Positions 1 to 8,999 of a DNA stretch of 64,000 nt are shown piece by piece. The DNA is from Nosema muscidifuracis. Its lineage: Eukaryota; Microsporidia; Nosematidae. Every line of letters starts with the position of its first letter. Within the stretch, counting starts at the first letter, position 1. Position numbers and translations under genes: made by a program. Where the stretch lies: assembly GCA_028335825.1 (NCBI GenBank), contig JAIOKI010000006.1, forward strand, positions 310,001-374,000, given 5' to 3'. The notes below the pieces were generated by a model, which was given only the letters and a program-made list of their open reading frames with translations, made no database searches and was not told the origin of the DNA.

Positions 1-1
1 T

Positions 2-1474
2 GAGCTATTATTTAATAAGCTACAAAAGTATTGTATACCAGAATATCTGATAAATACATTGAAAGATATATATGGTAACACACAAATGAGAATCCGCATA
101 GGTGGAGATACAAGCAGTGGCTATAGCTACAGAAAAGGTGTGAGACAAGGATGCCCTTGTTCTCCAATGTTGTTCAATCTGTTTATTAATGACATTTTTG
201 ATGACATGACAAAAGTGATTGTACCTCGATCAACAATAGCAATACCAGGACTGATGTTTGCAGATGACATTGTTGTCTTTGGTGATTCAAAAAATGATTT
301 GGAACTAAAAATTCAACAAATCAGTAAATGGGCAGTTGACAATCAAATGAAAGTTAACTGTAACAAAAGTGGTATTCTCGTATGGAATACCAATACAAGC
401 TATGAGTCAGAAGATATCTCTATAGATATTGACTTTGGAAAGATCTGTGAAGTCACAGAATACAGGTATTTGGGTGTTTTGATTAAAAAAAGCACCCTCG
501 AAGATCATCTTGTAAAAGATGGAGCCTTTAGAGGCAAAAAAGCATTAGAAGCATTGAAACCAAAGCTTCTTAACAAGAGTATATGTATTCCGTTCAAGGG
601 AATACTAATAAAGAATGTACTAGTACCTGCACTCATGTACGGTAGTGAGTTATGGGGAATGTCTAGTACAAGATCAGGGAGAATCAGTAGGATTCTCAGA
701 AAAGCTGTCCGGATGATATTCTGGACAAAAATAGTTCCATTAGATAGGATAATGGATGAGTTCTGTATTAACAGGATTCAAATACAAGCAGCTCTAAATC
801 GCTTTAGAGCATTAAGGAAGTGGAAACACAACAAAACTATAATCTCGGAATTTGTAGAACAAGTTCCAAGAGCCAAAAAGACTACATGGAGTTCAAGAAC
901 TCGACGGTGGTGTAAAAGATATGTCGGACACGACTATGAAAGTATTGACTACAAAGTAGCCAAACAAAGAATAATAGAGGTATTGAAAGGTAGGAGATCC
1001 TATAATACTACCATAGCATCCTCACTAGCAGCACAGTATGGTATATTTGAGTCTCAACTCAAGTACATACTAACACAAATAAATAAGAGACAGATAAGGA
1101 ATTACACTAAAATAAGATGTAATTTAATTAGATGGTCTTCTGCGTTAGCTAATGCTCGTAGAATCCCTCAGTATTATAGAGAACATTGCTTTCTATGTGA
1201 GGGAGAACAGGAAAATCTTGAACATTTCCTGTTAGATTGTCCATCCTTATCTGAAACAAGATCTCTTTATGAGAACAAAATCCCAGAGTTAAATTCTTTA
1301 ACTCTAACAAAAATAGAACAAGTTAAGATGATCATTGGTAATATAAATGACATTAAAACTTCACCAACAGGAAGAAAAGCTCTACTTGCAAGAGTAGAAT
1401 TTCTTGATAAAATGATAGTACAAAGATATATCATTGTACAACAAAAAAGTAGACTTCATGTCTCATTAGAGTAA
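2..1474 (+). CDS. LINE ORF2 protein, reverse transcriptase to C-terminus (partial)
   Basis: The product would copy the element's RNA at a nicked target site. It is open from base 2, so the start lies outside the window; a codon near 59 is not a real start. Visible parts in order: the RT segment RKGVRQGCPCSPMLFN at about residues 27-42 of the window, the catalytic motif LMFADDIVVF, the thumb region beginning KISKWAVDN in its relatives, then a basic region. Near the C-terminus is the knuckle CFLCEGEQENLEHFLLDC, a C-x2-C-x8-H-x4-C pattern typical of R1/Tad/L1-type LINEs. No RNase H domain is visible. It is homologous to the ORF2 of copy B across its whole length. Family identification is firm; the exact clade is not. 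Confidence 0.9.
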   Translation, partial: ELLFNKLQKYCIPEYLINTLKDIYGNTQMRIRIGGDTSSGYSYRKGVRQGCPCSPMLFNLFINDIFDDMTKVIVPRSTIAIPGLMFADDIVVFGDSKNDLELKIQQISKWAVDNQMKVNCNKSGILVWNTNTSYESEDISIDIDFGKICEVTEYRYLGVLIKKSTLEDHLVKDGAFRGKKALEALKPKLLNKSICIPFKGILIKNVLVPALMYGSELWGMSSTRSGRISRILRKAVRMIFWTKIVPLDRIMDEFCINRIQIQAALNRFRALRKWKHNKTIISEFVEQVPRAKKTTWSSRTRRWCKRYVGHDYESIDYKVAKQRIIEVLKGRRSYNTTIASSLAAQYGIFESQLKYILTQINKRQIRNYTKIRCNLIRWSSALANARRIPQYYREHCFLCEGEQENLEHFLLDCPSLSETRSLYENKIPELNSLTLTKIEQVKMIIGNINDIKTSPTGRKALLARVEFLDKMIVQRYIIVQQKSRLHVSLE

Positions 1475-1608
1475 AATCTGATACAAAAGTAGCTAATTTA
1501 TTAGCAACAAAAGAATTAAATTATGACCTGGGAGGGGTTTGGCTTAAAGCTGCATATTATGCCGTAGCATTCCGCTGAACTGAGTTGTGTTCTTAAATGG
1601 TGTATTGA

Positions 1609-1728
1609 ACCAGGCGATAACCCAAAATCCTGCTGAACGCAGGTCTCAGTCATTATGACTGAAGGATTTTAATTAATCCTAAGGGGTTCCCAATCTTCCT
1701 ACAAGCAAGACCTTTATGGTATGCTGGT
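1609..1728 (+). ncRNA. Cloverleaf-like 3' UTR RNA element, LINE copy A
   Basis: A closing pair ACCAG (1609) and CTGGT (1724) encloses AACCC/GGGTT, which encloses three hairpins: CCTGC/GCAGG, TCAGTC/GACTGA and AGGATT/AATCCT. The same architecture is built from different bases in copies A' and B, so the pairing is supported by paired changes. In LINEs a structured 3' UTR is often what the reverse transcriptase recognises; that role here is inference. Confidence 0.65.
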
Positions 1729-1818
1729 GTGTGTCACATATTATTGGATGTAGAAGTTTTTACTTGCTGTGTGGCTTTTCTCTCTTATTTCAATAAATCA
1801 TTTTATTTTTTTTTTTTC

Positions 1819-2324
1819 TTGGTAATAAGGACGGATTAAGAAATAATCCAGATAAAATTAAAGAGCTCTGTTGCATCATAGAATTCTTAGATAGAATGGT
1901 TATATCTAGAGCTATTATATTTCATAATAGACTCAAAGAACTTAATCAAAGTACAAGATAATTCAGTAATGAAAGAAAATGTGTTAATTTATTAACAGAA
2001 AGATTTTTATTTTTAGACCTAGGAGAGGTCGGGCATGATACTGTATGCTGTATTACTTTCGCTGGACTGAGTTGTGTTCTTAATTGGTGTATTGAGCCAG
2101 GCGATACGTTCCTACCTGTCTCTTGACAGGTTATAGCCTTCATGGCTATGACTTTAAGTAGTCCTAAGGGAACGATATTTTCTCCTATAAGCGAGGCCGT
2201 AAAGGTATGCTGGCGTGTAAAGCGCAATATTGAAGTTTGTTTTCTCAGTGGAGATTTTGGTGGCCGGGTGGTTTTTCTTCTATACTGATTTTATTTTTCC
2301 AATAAATATTTTTATTTTTTTTTT
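1819..2324 (+). mobile_element. LINE copy A', 5'-truncated 3' fragment of the B-like subfamily
   Basis: It holds the last 46 codons of an ORF2 (1821-1961, ending RLKELNQSTR), matching the C-terminus of copy B with substitutions. A roughly 360-bp 3' UTR of the B type and a T-rich tail beginning AATAAATATTTTTA follow. It sits directly between the tail of copy A and the truncated start of copy B. An antisense open frame across this UTR is a shadow. The 5' truncation is typical of incomplete reverse transcription, or of erosion if these elements sit at chromosome ends. Confidence 0.85.
2096..2214 (+). ncRNA. Cloverleaf-like 3' UTR RNA element, LINE copy A'
   Basis: Same layout as in copy A with different bases: GCCAG/CTGGC outside, CGTTCC/GGAACG next, then hairpins ACCTGTC/GACAGGT, ATAGCC/GGCTAT and GACT/AGTC. 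Every stem keeps pairing although its sequence differs from copy A. Confidence 0.65.
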
Positions 2325-2325
2325 A

Positions 2326-3663
2326 ATAAAAATTTTACAAGAAAATAAATCCGATGATGTCATTATTCATTTAAGACAGTCATCAAGAAAAACTACAAGG
2401 AGTGTCTCAGATGATCTCCATGAAGAAAAAATGTGCTCTGATATTATTACAATAGAAGATCAGACAATCTGTAGTAGTAATATCCTTCATAAAGCTACTA
2501 CAGAAAAAAATATTTCTTCAATAGAAATAGACAGCGATGATACTACAAACAGTGTCAAGAACATAATTCTTCCTGAGAAAGTAATTACTGATAAGGAAGA
2601 AGAAGACAGATTGTCAGAAGATGGCAAAAGAATACGTTTGGATGAGGAACATCTATCCAAAGAATTTTTAGATCCAGATACTAGCATTGGATCTTTAGAA
2701 AATGGCGTCAAGAAACAATATACTGACGCAAATAAGAAAGCAGTCGATAAACACTTATCAATTATCTCTGCTATACAATCAGGTAGTAGGAAAGCTCCAA
2801 AAAACGGAGTAAAGCTCTACCAAGTAGATGAAGATGGATGGAAATCTGTCAAGCACATATATAAGCCGAAAGTAATTTCGAGTTTAAAAAAATTCAGTGA
2901 TGTCAGAAGTCACAATAAATTAAAACCAAATAGATTTAGTTCTATGAAGGTGGAAAATAATAGTAAGAAAGTAGTTTCTTACAAGAAAACATACCATGAA
3001 GTGTCACATGGCAACAAGAATGTTCTTCTAAAGAAGAAAGAAAATCTTGAAAATAGAGTTTCAAAGAAAAAAATAGCCCTCAATATGGCTAGCAAAAAGA
3101 ACATTGAGAGAGAGACTCAAAGTAAGAGGGCCCCAGTAAAACCACAGAAAAACTGGGCCAAGGAGCTATCAAAGGAAGCTCTCATAAAGTTAATCAAGGA
3201 AGGCAAATCTCCATCCAACTGCAAGTTTAGATTTGTTCTGATGTCTGGACTTGCCACTGAAGGGAAGCATCAATCAAGAGACACGTGGGCTGCTCTGCTG
3301 GATGTGGAGACAAAGGATCTCTCTTTGATAAAAATATTTGACGATAGTGACATCATGTTACTACTGGTTAGAGAAAGTGTTTGTTACAGTGTGACTGAGA
3401 AAATAAAAGCTTTTTTTAAAGAAGTCAGATTTTGTGAAGTTGAGATGTTCTTTAAAGAATTCCTCACCACAAAGAAAGAAGTTGTGTTGGGAGAGTTACT
3501 GAGGCTCTCCAAAACTTACAGTAAGTTTATACCACTTGTACAAGCGTGCAAGTATATTAAGAAAGTGTTAAGTAAAGAGGACCCAGACTATGGGTCTTTT
3601 GTATACTTAGGAAAGATGATGGGTGAGCCTGCCCGAGAGGAAAAGGACTCTAGAAATGAATAA
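2326..3663 (+). CDS. LINE ORF1 protein, 5'-truncated
   Basis: This is probably the RNA-binding ORF1 partner of the LINE ribonucleoprotein. The frame is open further upstream, but that stretch is the 3' UTR of the preceding LINE, so the gene's true start is missing; the first internal Met is at 2431. The visible protein has an acidic, Ser-rich N-terminal part, a basic Lys-rich middle (roughly residues 170-280) and a conserved C-terminal domain from NWAKELSKEALIKLI to its end. The same domain appears, diverged, in the ORF1 at 62126 (WTDKLSREELLKIM). No zinc knuckle or standard RRM is apparent to me. It ends at TAA 3661-3663, overlapping the ORF2 start. Confidence 0.8.
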   Translation: MKILQENKSDDVIIHLRQSSRKTTRSVSDDLHEEKMCSDIITIEDQTICSSNILHKATTEKNISSIEIDSDDTTNSVKNIILPEKVITDKEEEDRLSEDGKRIRLDEEHLSKEFLDPDTSIGSLENGVKKQYTDANKKAVDKHLSIISAIQSGSRKAPKNGVKLYQVDEDGWKSVKHIYKPKVISSLKKFSDVRSHNKLKPNRFSSMKVENNSKKVVSYKKTYHEVSHGNKNVLLKKKENLENRVSKKKIALNMASKKNIERETQSKRAPVKPQKNWAKELSKEALIKLIKEGKSPSNCKFRFVLMSGLATEGKHQSRDTWAALLDVETKDLSLIKIFDDSDIMLLLVRESVCYSVTEKIKAFFKEVRFCEVEMFFKEFLTTKKEVVLGELLRLSKTYSKFIPLVQACKYIKKVLSKEDPDYGSFVYLGKMMGEPAREEKDSRNE

Positions 3664-6600
3664 AATATTCAGTATATCTAAGTCCTGTTTTTATAGGAAA
3701 TTTTCTTCCTTTAAAAAGAAAAATTTGTTTAACTTACTAGAAAAGAAAATCTATGATCCTTTTGGATTAAAGAAAATTTTTAATGCTCGAAAACGCCCAA
3801 AGAGACTTAATTGTCTCAGATCATTAATCCTTAGACAAAATATATGGGCCAATCAAGTACAGAGAAACTATTGTATCGTTAAAATACAAAGAATACCGTT
3901 TGGGATCAAAGATCTCCTAAAGATATTTTATAAGAAAGAGTCACTCCTAGAAGACTCAATTCTTAAAGCGAGAAAGTTTAGACGTAAGGACACGTCATTG
4001 ACGAAGATTGTAATTTCAAAGTTACAAAGACCAATACTCATTGGTACAGCTAAAGCCTTGGGATTTAAAGTACTCAATGAAAGATCAAGAAGAGTAGAAA
4101 AATCTACTCTAGATCAAAAGAAGATAAAGGAGCATATTAAGCTCCTAAGTCTCAATATAAACCATCTTTCTGCTAAGAAAGAAGAACTTGAGATTCTCTT
4201 GAAGAAAGAAAAACCAACAATTATGTGTCTTCAAGAAACGTGGAGGAAGTCCCCCTTCCCAATGAAGACAGAGAAATATACTGCTGTAGAAATACCAAGC
4301 AGTGGAAAATACAAACCAGGATTAATGACCCTGGTTAGAAAAAATGGGGCTATCAGATGTTCCAAGAAAGGTTCAGACTCAAATATCCAGCAGACTGTAG
4401 TTGAGATCAAAACAGAGGGCAGATGGTTAAAGTTTTTAGTCATCAATGTCTACATACCACAATGTAAGGATCTTAAAAGAGAAGTACTTACAAGAATGAT
4501 ATCTCTTATTCAAGAAGAGAAAGCAAAAAATCACTACAGAGAGATCATAGTGATGGGAGATATGAATATGCAGGACTCTTCTCTCAAGAAAAAGCTAGAT
4601 GCAGTGGGATTGCCAACTCTTCTAAAGTACAATAGTAAAGAGGGTACTAGGATCCTCAAGAACGGAGAGCGCTCTAAAAGAAGAATTGATTTTATTTTTA
4701 GAGTGTTAGAAAATGATAACGAAAGAATCGTTATATCAAGAGCTTGGGCACTAAGCGACCACTTAGTTCTTAAAAGAAAACTAAAACTACCTGTTGATAA
4801 GGTCTCTGAACAGTTGGTTTATGACAAAAAGATGCTTGAAAATCGTAAAAAGATTAGAAAGCTAAGAATGAGGCTGAGCAATCAGCAATTGAATATGATA
4901 AGTCTCCCAGAGACTATCAGATCAACTTGTAGGTTCTTAGGAATCTACAGAAAAAGAAGAATCTATTCAGGACTACCAATAAGATGGAGACACATCAAGG
5001 TCTTCAAAGAAAAAAGAGTAGCAGCCAAGGCTGTTATGAGAAACTATACTGAGACAAATTCAATTAGATTTGAATACTTCAAAGAACAAGCAGAATTGAC
5101 TAAGAAGTTAATTCGAAAAGAGAGATCTAAATTGTGGGCTCTTAGAGGAGTAAAACTCTTTAAGGCAAATAGATCAAGAGAATTTTGGCAATGGCTAAAC
5201 AACAAAAAGGGAAATTCCATTAGATTGGATCAGGTGGCCCTGACGGACCAAGCCGGTATTTTACATACATGCCAAGAAAATAAGCTAGAAATAGCAAACC
5301 AATTTTATGCTACCTTAGCATCAGAAAGAGATGTAGATATCAGTATTTACAATAAAACCTATCTTGCTGATCCTCCTACAGAGATAACAGAAGAAGAATT
5401 TTTATCTGCATTAAAGAAATGTGGAAACAATAAAGCAGCCGGTCCTGATGAAATTCCAACCGAGCTATACAAATATCTACTTTGTAATGAAGTAGAAGAC
5501 AACTTCTCTAGATTCATGCTGAATGAATTTAATAAGTACATTAGTGGTGAAAGCCCACCAGAATATTGGAGCATGGCAAACATGATTTGTCCGCACAAGA
5601 AAGGAGATGAGATGGATCTGAATAATTATAGAGGAATCTCTTTAATTAACACCATCAGTAATATCTATCTCAAGATAGTTAAGGACAGACTGACTCAGTA
5701 TGTCGAGCAAGCTGATATCATATCCCGATATAAAGCAGGATTTCGGACAGGTGAAGAGTGTATGAATCAGATTACTTCATTACTTGAAGTAGTCCGAAGA
5801 AGGGAATTTAAAGGAATAAATACTCTTATGTGTTTTATTGACTTTGAAAAAGCTTACGATAATGTGAGTCATGACTTATTATTTAGAAAGCTAGAAAAAC
5901 TGGATGTCCCGAAGTACTTGATAAATACAATTAAGGATATCTACAAAAATACAACCATGCGAGTTAAAATCGATGGTACAACATCTAGTGGCTATAGCTA
6001 CAGGAAAGGAGTGAGACAAGGATGTCCTTGTTCTCCAATGCTCTTCAACATCTTTATCAACGATATATTTGAGGACATAGAAGGAATATTGATTCCAAAA
6101 TCAAACACAAAGATTCCTGGACTTATGTTTGCTGATGACATTGTAGTCTTTGGAAATGACGTCAATGATCTTGAAAATAAAATCAAGAAAATTTCTAAAT
6201 GGGCAGTTGATAACAGAATGAAGATCAACTGCAGAAAGAGTGGAGTATTAGTATGGTCAGCCCATACTGGTATTCAAAACAATAGAAGTCTGTATTCTCT
6301 CCATACAGACTTTGGTGACATCGATGAAGTCACAGAATACAGATATCTAGGTGTTCTGATAAAAAGGAACACGTTAGAAGAACATATAGTAAATGATGCC
6401 GCCATGCGTGGCAAGAAAGCTTTAGATATCTTAATGCCGAAGCTACTTAATAATGGCATTGGATTACCTTCCAAGGCTATCTTAGTAAAATCTGTACTTG
6501 TACCAGCATTAATGTATGGCAGTGAACTCTGGGGAATGTCAAGTACAAGAGCAGGCAAGATCAACAGGATCTTAAGAAAATCATTGAGAGTAATATTTAA

Positions 6601-7357
6601 GAGGGTGTTAGTTCCTCTAGACAGATTAATGGATGAGTTTAATATAAACAGAATCCATATACAAGCAGCTCTGAGTAGATACAGAGCATACAATAAGTGG
6701 AAACACAACAAAACCATTATTTCGGAGATTTTACCAATCAATCCGAGGGAAAGAAGAACCACTTGGAGTACAAGAACACAAAGATGGTTAAAAAGGTTTG
6801 TCGGTGACGACTATGAAACAACTGATGAGAGACTCGTCAGAGAAAAAATTAATGATGTATTGAGAAGTAGGAGAACACTAAACACTACAGTAGCAGCATC
6901 ATTAGCAAAAAAGTATAATATTTGAGAGTCACAAATCCAGCATATTATGCAAAAAACTAATAATCGAAAGATTAGAACATATACTAGATTAAGATGCAAT
7001 CTAGTTAAGTGGTCTACGGCCTTAGCAAATGCTAAGAGAATCCCTCAAGCATTTAGAAATAAATGCTTTCTGTGTGACGGACCACAAGAGAACATTGAAC
7101 ATTTTCTTTCTGAGTGCCAGTCCTTAAGTGAGACTAGAAATAGATTTGTAAGTAAATTGCCGATACTTACATGTTCAAGAACAACTAATCAAGATAAAGT
7201 CAAAAGACTTTTTGGGAACATCTTAGGATTAAAAGGAAATCCTAGTAAAATGGAAGAATTGTACAATAGGGTAAAATTCTTAGATAAAATGGTTATAGCT
7301 AGAGCATCAATAATTCAAAGAAAAATAAAGGAGCTTAATCAAACAAATATTGAATGA
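3656..7357 (+). pseudogene. LINE ORF2 protein: AP-like endonuclease, reverse transcriptase, CCHC (one in-frame TGA)
   Basis: ORF2 performs target-site cleavage and target-primed reverse transcription. I take ATG 3656 as the start because it overlaps the ORF1 stop in ATGAATAA; an in-frame ATG at 3623 is the alternative. Domains: basic N-terminal extension (about 1-160); endonuclease/exonuclease/phosphatase fold with LSLNINH (about 165), CLQETW, GDMN (about 300) and SDH (about 365); reverse transcriptase from about 550 with AAGPDEIP, NYRGISL, FIDFEKAYD, RQGCPCSP and FADD (about 825); CCHC knuckle CFLCDGPQENIEHFLSEC (about 1135). A TGA at 6923-6925 replaces the Phe codon seen in copy A (Ile-Phe-Glu-Ser). 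The frame is otherwise open for about 1233 codons, so this is a single lesion or a sequencing error. Confidence 0.88.
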
Positions 7358-7548
7358 TATGACAATTTTGTAGATTAAAAACATCCAGAAATGGAAGAAA
7401 GTGGTTAGAGCTTCTCTAACAATAAAGTCTTGCTCGAAAGAGCAAGTTTGTATATAAAAACAACTTTTAACCTGGAAGAAGTTGGGCATGATACTGTATG
7501 CTGTATTACTTTCGCTGGACTGAGTTGTGTTCTTAATTGGTGTATTGA

Positions 7549-7667
7549 GCCAGGCGATACGTTCCTACCTGTCTCTTGACAGGTTGTAGCCTTCATAGCT
7601 ATGACTTTAAGTAGTCCTAAGGGAACGATATTTTCTCCTACAAGCAAGGCCGTTGAGGTATGCTGGC
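7549..7667 (+). ncRNA. Cloverleaf-like 3' UTR RNA element, LINE copy B
   Basis: Stems GCCAG/CTGGC, CGTTCC/GGAACG, ACCTGTC/GACAGGT and GACT/AGTC are intact. The middle hairpin is weaker than in copy A' (TAGC/GCTA only), suggesting a decaying copy. Confidence 0.6.
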
Positions 7668-7785
7668 GCTGTGTGCGCAATATTGATGTTTTAGTTTTAC
7701 AGCGGAGTTTTTGGTGGCTTGGTAGCTTTTCTTCTATTGCTGTTTCCTTTTTTGACAATAAATATTTTTATTTTTATTTTTTTAG

Positions 7786-8280
7786 GTATTAAAAGGTAGG
7801 AGATTTTATAATACTACCATAGAATCCTCACTAGCAGCACAGTATGGTATATTTGAGTCTCAACTCAAGTACATACTAACACAAGTAAATAAAAGACAGA
7901 TAAGGAATTACACCAAAATAAGATGTAATTTAATTAGATGGTCTTCTGCGTTAGCTAATGCTCGTAGAATCCCTCAGTATTATAGAGAACATTGCTTTCT
8001 ATGTGAGGAAGAACAGGAAAATCTTGAACATTTCCTGTTAGATTGTCCTTCCTTATCTGAGATAAGATCCCTTTATGAGAACAAAATACCAGAGTTAAAT
8101 TATTTAACTCTAACAAAAATAGAACAAGTTAAGATGATCATTGGTAATATAAATGACATTAAAACTTCACCAACAGGAAGAAAAGCTCTACTTGCAAGAG
8201 TAGAATTTCTTGATAAAATGATAGTACAAAGATATATCATTGTACAACAAAAGTGTAGACTTCAGGTCTCATCAGAGTAA
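7786..8280 (+). CDS. LINE ORF2 C-terminal fragment (copy C)
   Basis: It is open from the truncation point (reading VLKGRRFYNTTI) to TAA 8278-8280 and includes the knuckle CFLCEEEQENLEHFLLDC. It lacks endonuclease and RT, so it cannot act alone. No start codon of its own is credible. Confidence 0.8.
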   Translation, partial: VLKGRRFYNTTIESSLAAQYGIFESQLKYILTQVNKRQIRNYTKIRCNLIRWSSALANARRIPQYYREHCFLCEEEQENLEHFLLDCPSLSEIRSLYENKIPELNYLTLTKIEQVKMIIGNINDIKTSPTGRKALLARVEFLDKMIVQRYIIVQQKCRLQVSSE

Positions 8281-8414
8281 AATCTGATACAAAAGTAGCT
8301 AATTTATTAGCAAAAAAAGAATTAAATTCTGACCTGGGAAGGGTTTGGCTTAAAGCTGCATAGTATGCCGTAGCATTCCGCTGAACTGAGTTGTGTTATT
8401 AATTGGTGTATTGA

Positions 8415-8534
8415 ACCAGGCGATAACCCAAAATCCTGCTGAACGCGGGTCTCAGTCATTATGACTGAAGGATTTTAACTAATCCTAAGGGGTTCCCAAT
8501 CTTCCTACAAGCAAGGCCTTTATGGTATGCTGGT
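8415..8534 (+). ncRNA. Cloverleaf-like 3' UTR RNA element, LINE copy C
   Basis: ACCAG/CTGGT, AACCC/GGGTT, CCTGC/GCGGG (one G-T wobble where copy A has A-T), TCAGTC/GACTGA and AGGATT/AATCCT. The change in the second hairpin keeps pairing. Confidence 0.6.
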
Positions 8535-8604
8535 TGTGTCACATAATATTGGATGTAGAAGTTTTTACTTGCTGTGTGGCTTTTCTCTCTTATCTCAATA
8601 AATA

Positions 8605-8672
8605 TTTTTATTTTTATTTTTTGTAAAGTTTTTACTTGCTGTGTGGCTTTTCTCTCTTATCTCAATAAATCT
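8605..8672 (+). repeat. Tandem repeat of the terminal 60 or so bases of the LINE
   Basis: The stretch from AAGTTTTTACTTGCTGTG to AATAAAT plus T-rich tail appears twice in a row (about 8560-8604 and 8608-8672). It reads as an extremely truncated LINE insertion, or as slippage at the tail. The same doublet is present in inverted orientation at 41690-41820, so it predates the inverted duplication or was copied with it. Confidence 0.8.
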
Positions 8673-8999
8673 TTTTATTTTTGTCTGCTTGTTATAGGTA
8701 ATGGCTTATTTTATTTTTTGTAGTTTTTTGAAATTTAAATTCTTGTATAATTTTTAACCCTTCGTGGATATGTCTTTTTCTTCCACCACATAAATTTAAA
8801 GTTTAATTTTTGTTTATGGAGAATTAAAAAATAAATACAACAAAAATCTCAAGATATTATTTATGATACAAATTATTGAATACTGTTTTTTAATTAATTA
8901 ATAAATAGTTAAAGTTAAGATATATTGCTTAATTGATATTTCGTCTATAATCATGATTTGATTCAATCAAATTATAATTAATCAAATATTCTAAGTTAT

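Larger units (their letters stand above)
1..1818 (+). mobile_element. LINE copy A (AP-endonuclease type), 5' cut by window edge
   Basis: This is the 3' part of a non-LTR retrotransposon: reverse transcriptase and CCHC-bearing ORF2, then a 3' UTR of about 340 bp. The UTR holds a cloverleaf-like fold (1609-1728) and ends in AATAAAT followed by a T-rich tail with interspersed A. The tail abuts the next LINE fragment at about 1819 with no spacer. ORF2 is open throughout, so the copy is not visibly decayed. It is a different subfamily from copy B (2325-7783), clearly alignable but with many replacements. How much lies to the left of the window cannot be seen. Confidence 0.9.
2325..7783 (+). mobile_element. 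LINE copy B, nearly complete (5'-truncated ORF1, full ORF2, 3' UTR)
   Basis: This is the most complete LINE in the window, about 5.5 kb. It contains most of ORF1, a full ORF2 with one in-frame TGA, and a 3' UTR with the cloverleaf fold, ending in the T-rich AATAAAT tail. Its left end is the tail of copy A' and its right end is the truncated start of copy C. There is no recognisable 5' UTR, so it is probably 5'-truncated. AP endonuclease plus RT plus C-terminal CCHC, without RNase H, places it with EN-type LINEs (R1/Tad/L1-like breadth), not the R2/R4 type. Confidence 0.9.
7784..8604 (+). mobile_element. LINE copy C, 5'-truncated A-type 3' end
   Basis: It carries the last 164 codons of ORF2 (7786-8280, open) and an A-type 3' UTR with the T-rich terminal repeat. 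It abuts the tail of copy B on the left. Its 3' UTR shares private changes with the inverted copy at 41760-42120, whereas its coding part resembles copy A in places, so it looks mosaic. At its right end the last 60 or so bases are repeated once more (8605-8672). Confidence 0.88.

Noticed and set aside
1946-2227. Antisense open frame across the LINE 3' UTR, repeated at 7405-7758
   Set aside because: The two frames agree only because the UTR copies are similar; the + strand RNA fold explains the conservation.
2230-2325. Apparent N-terminus of the ORF1 at 2326-3663 starting at 2230
   Set aside because: These codons lie in the 3' UTR and tail of the preceding LINE; the frame is open there by chance.
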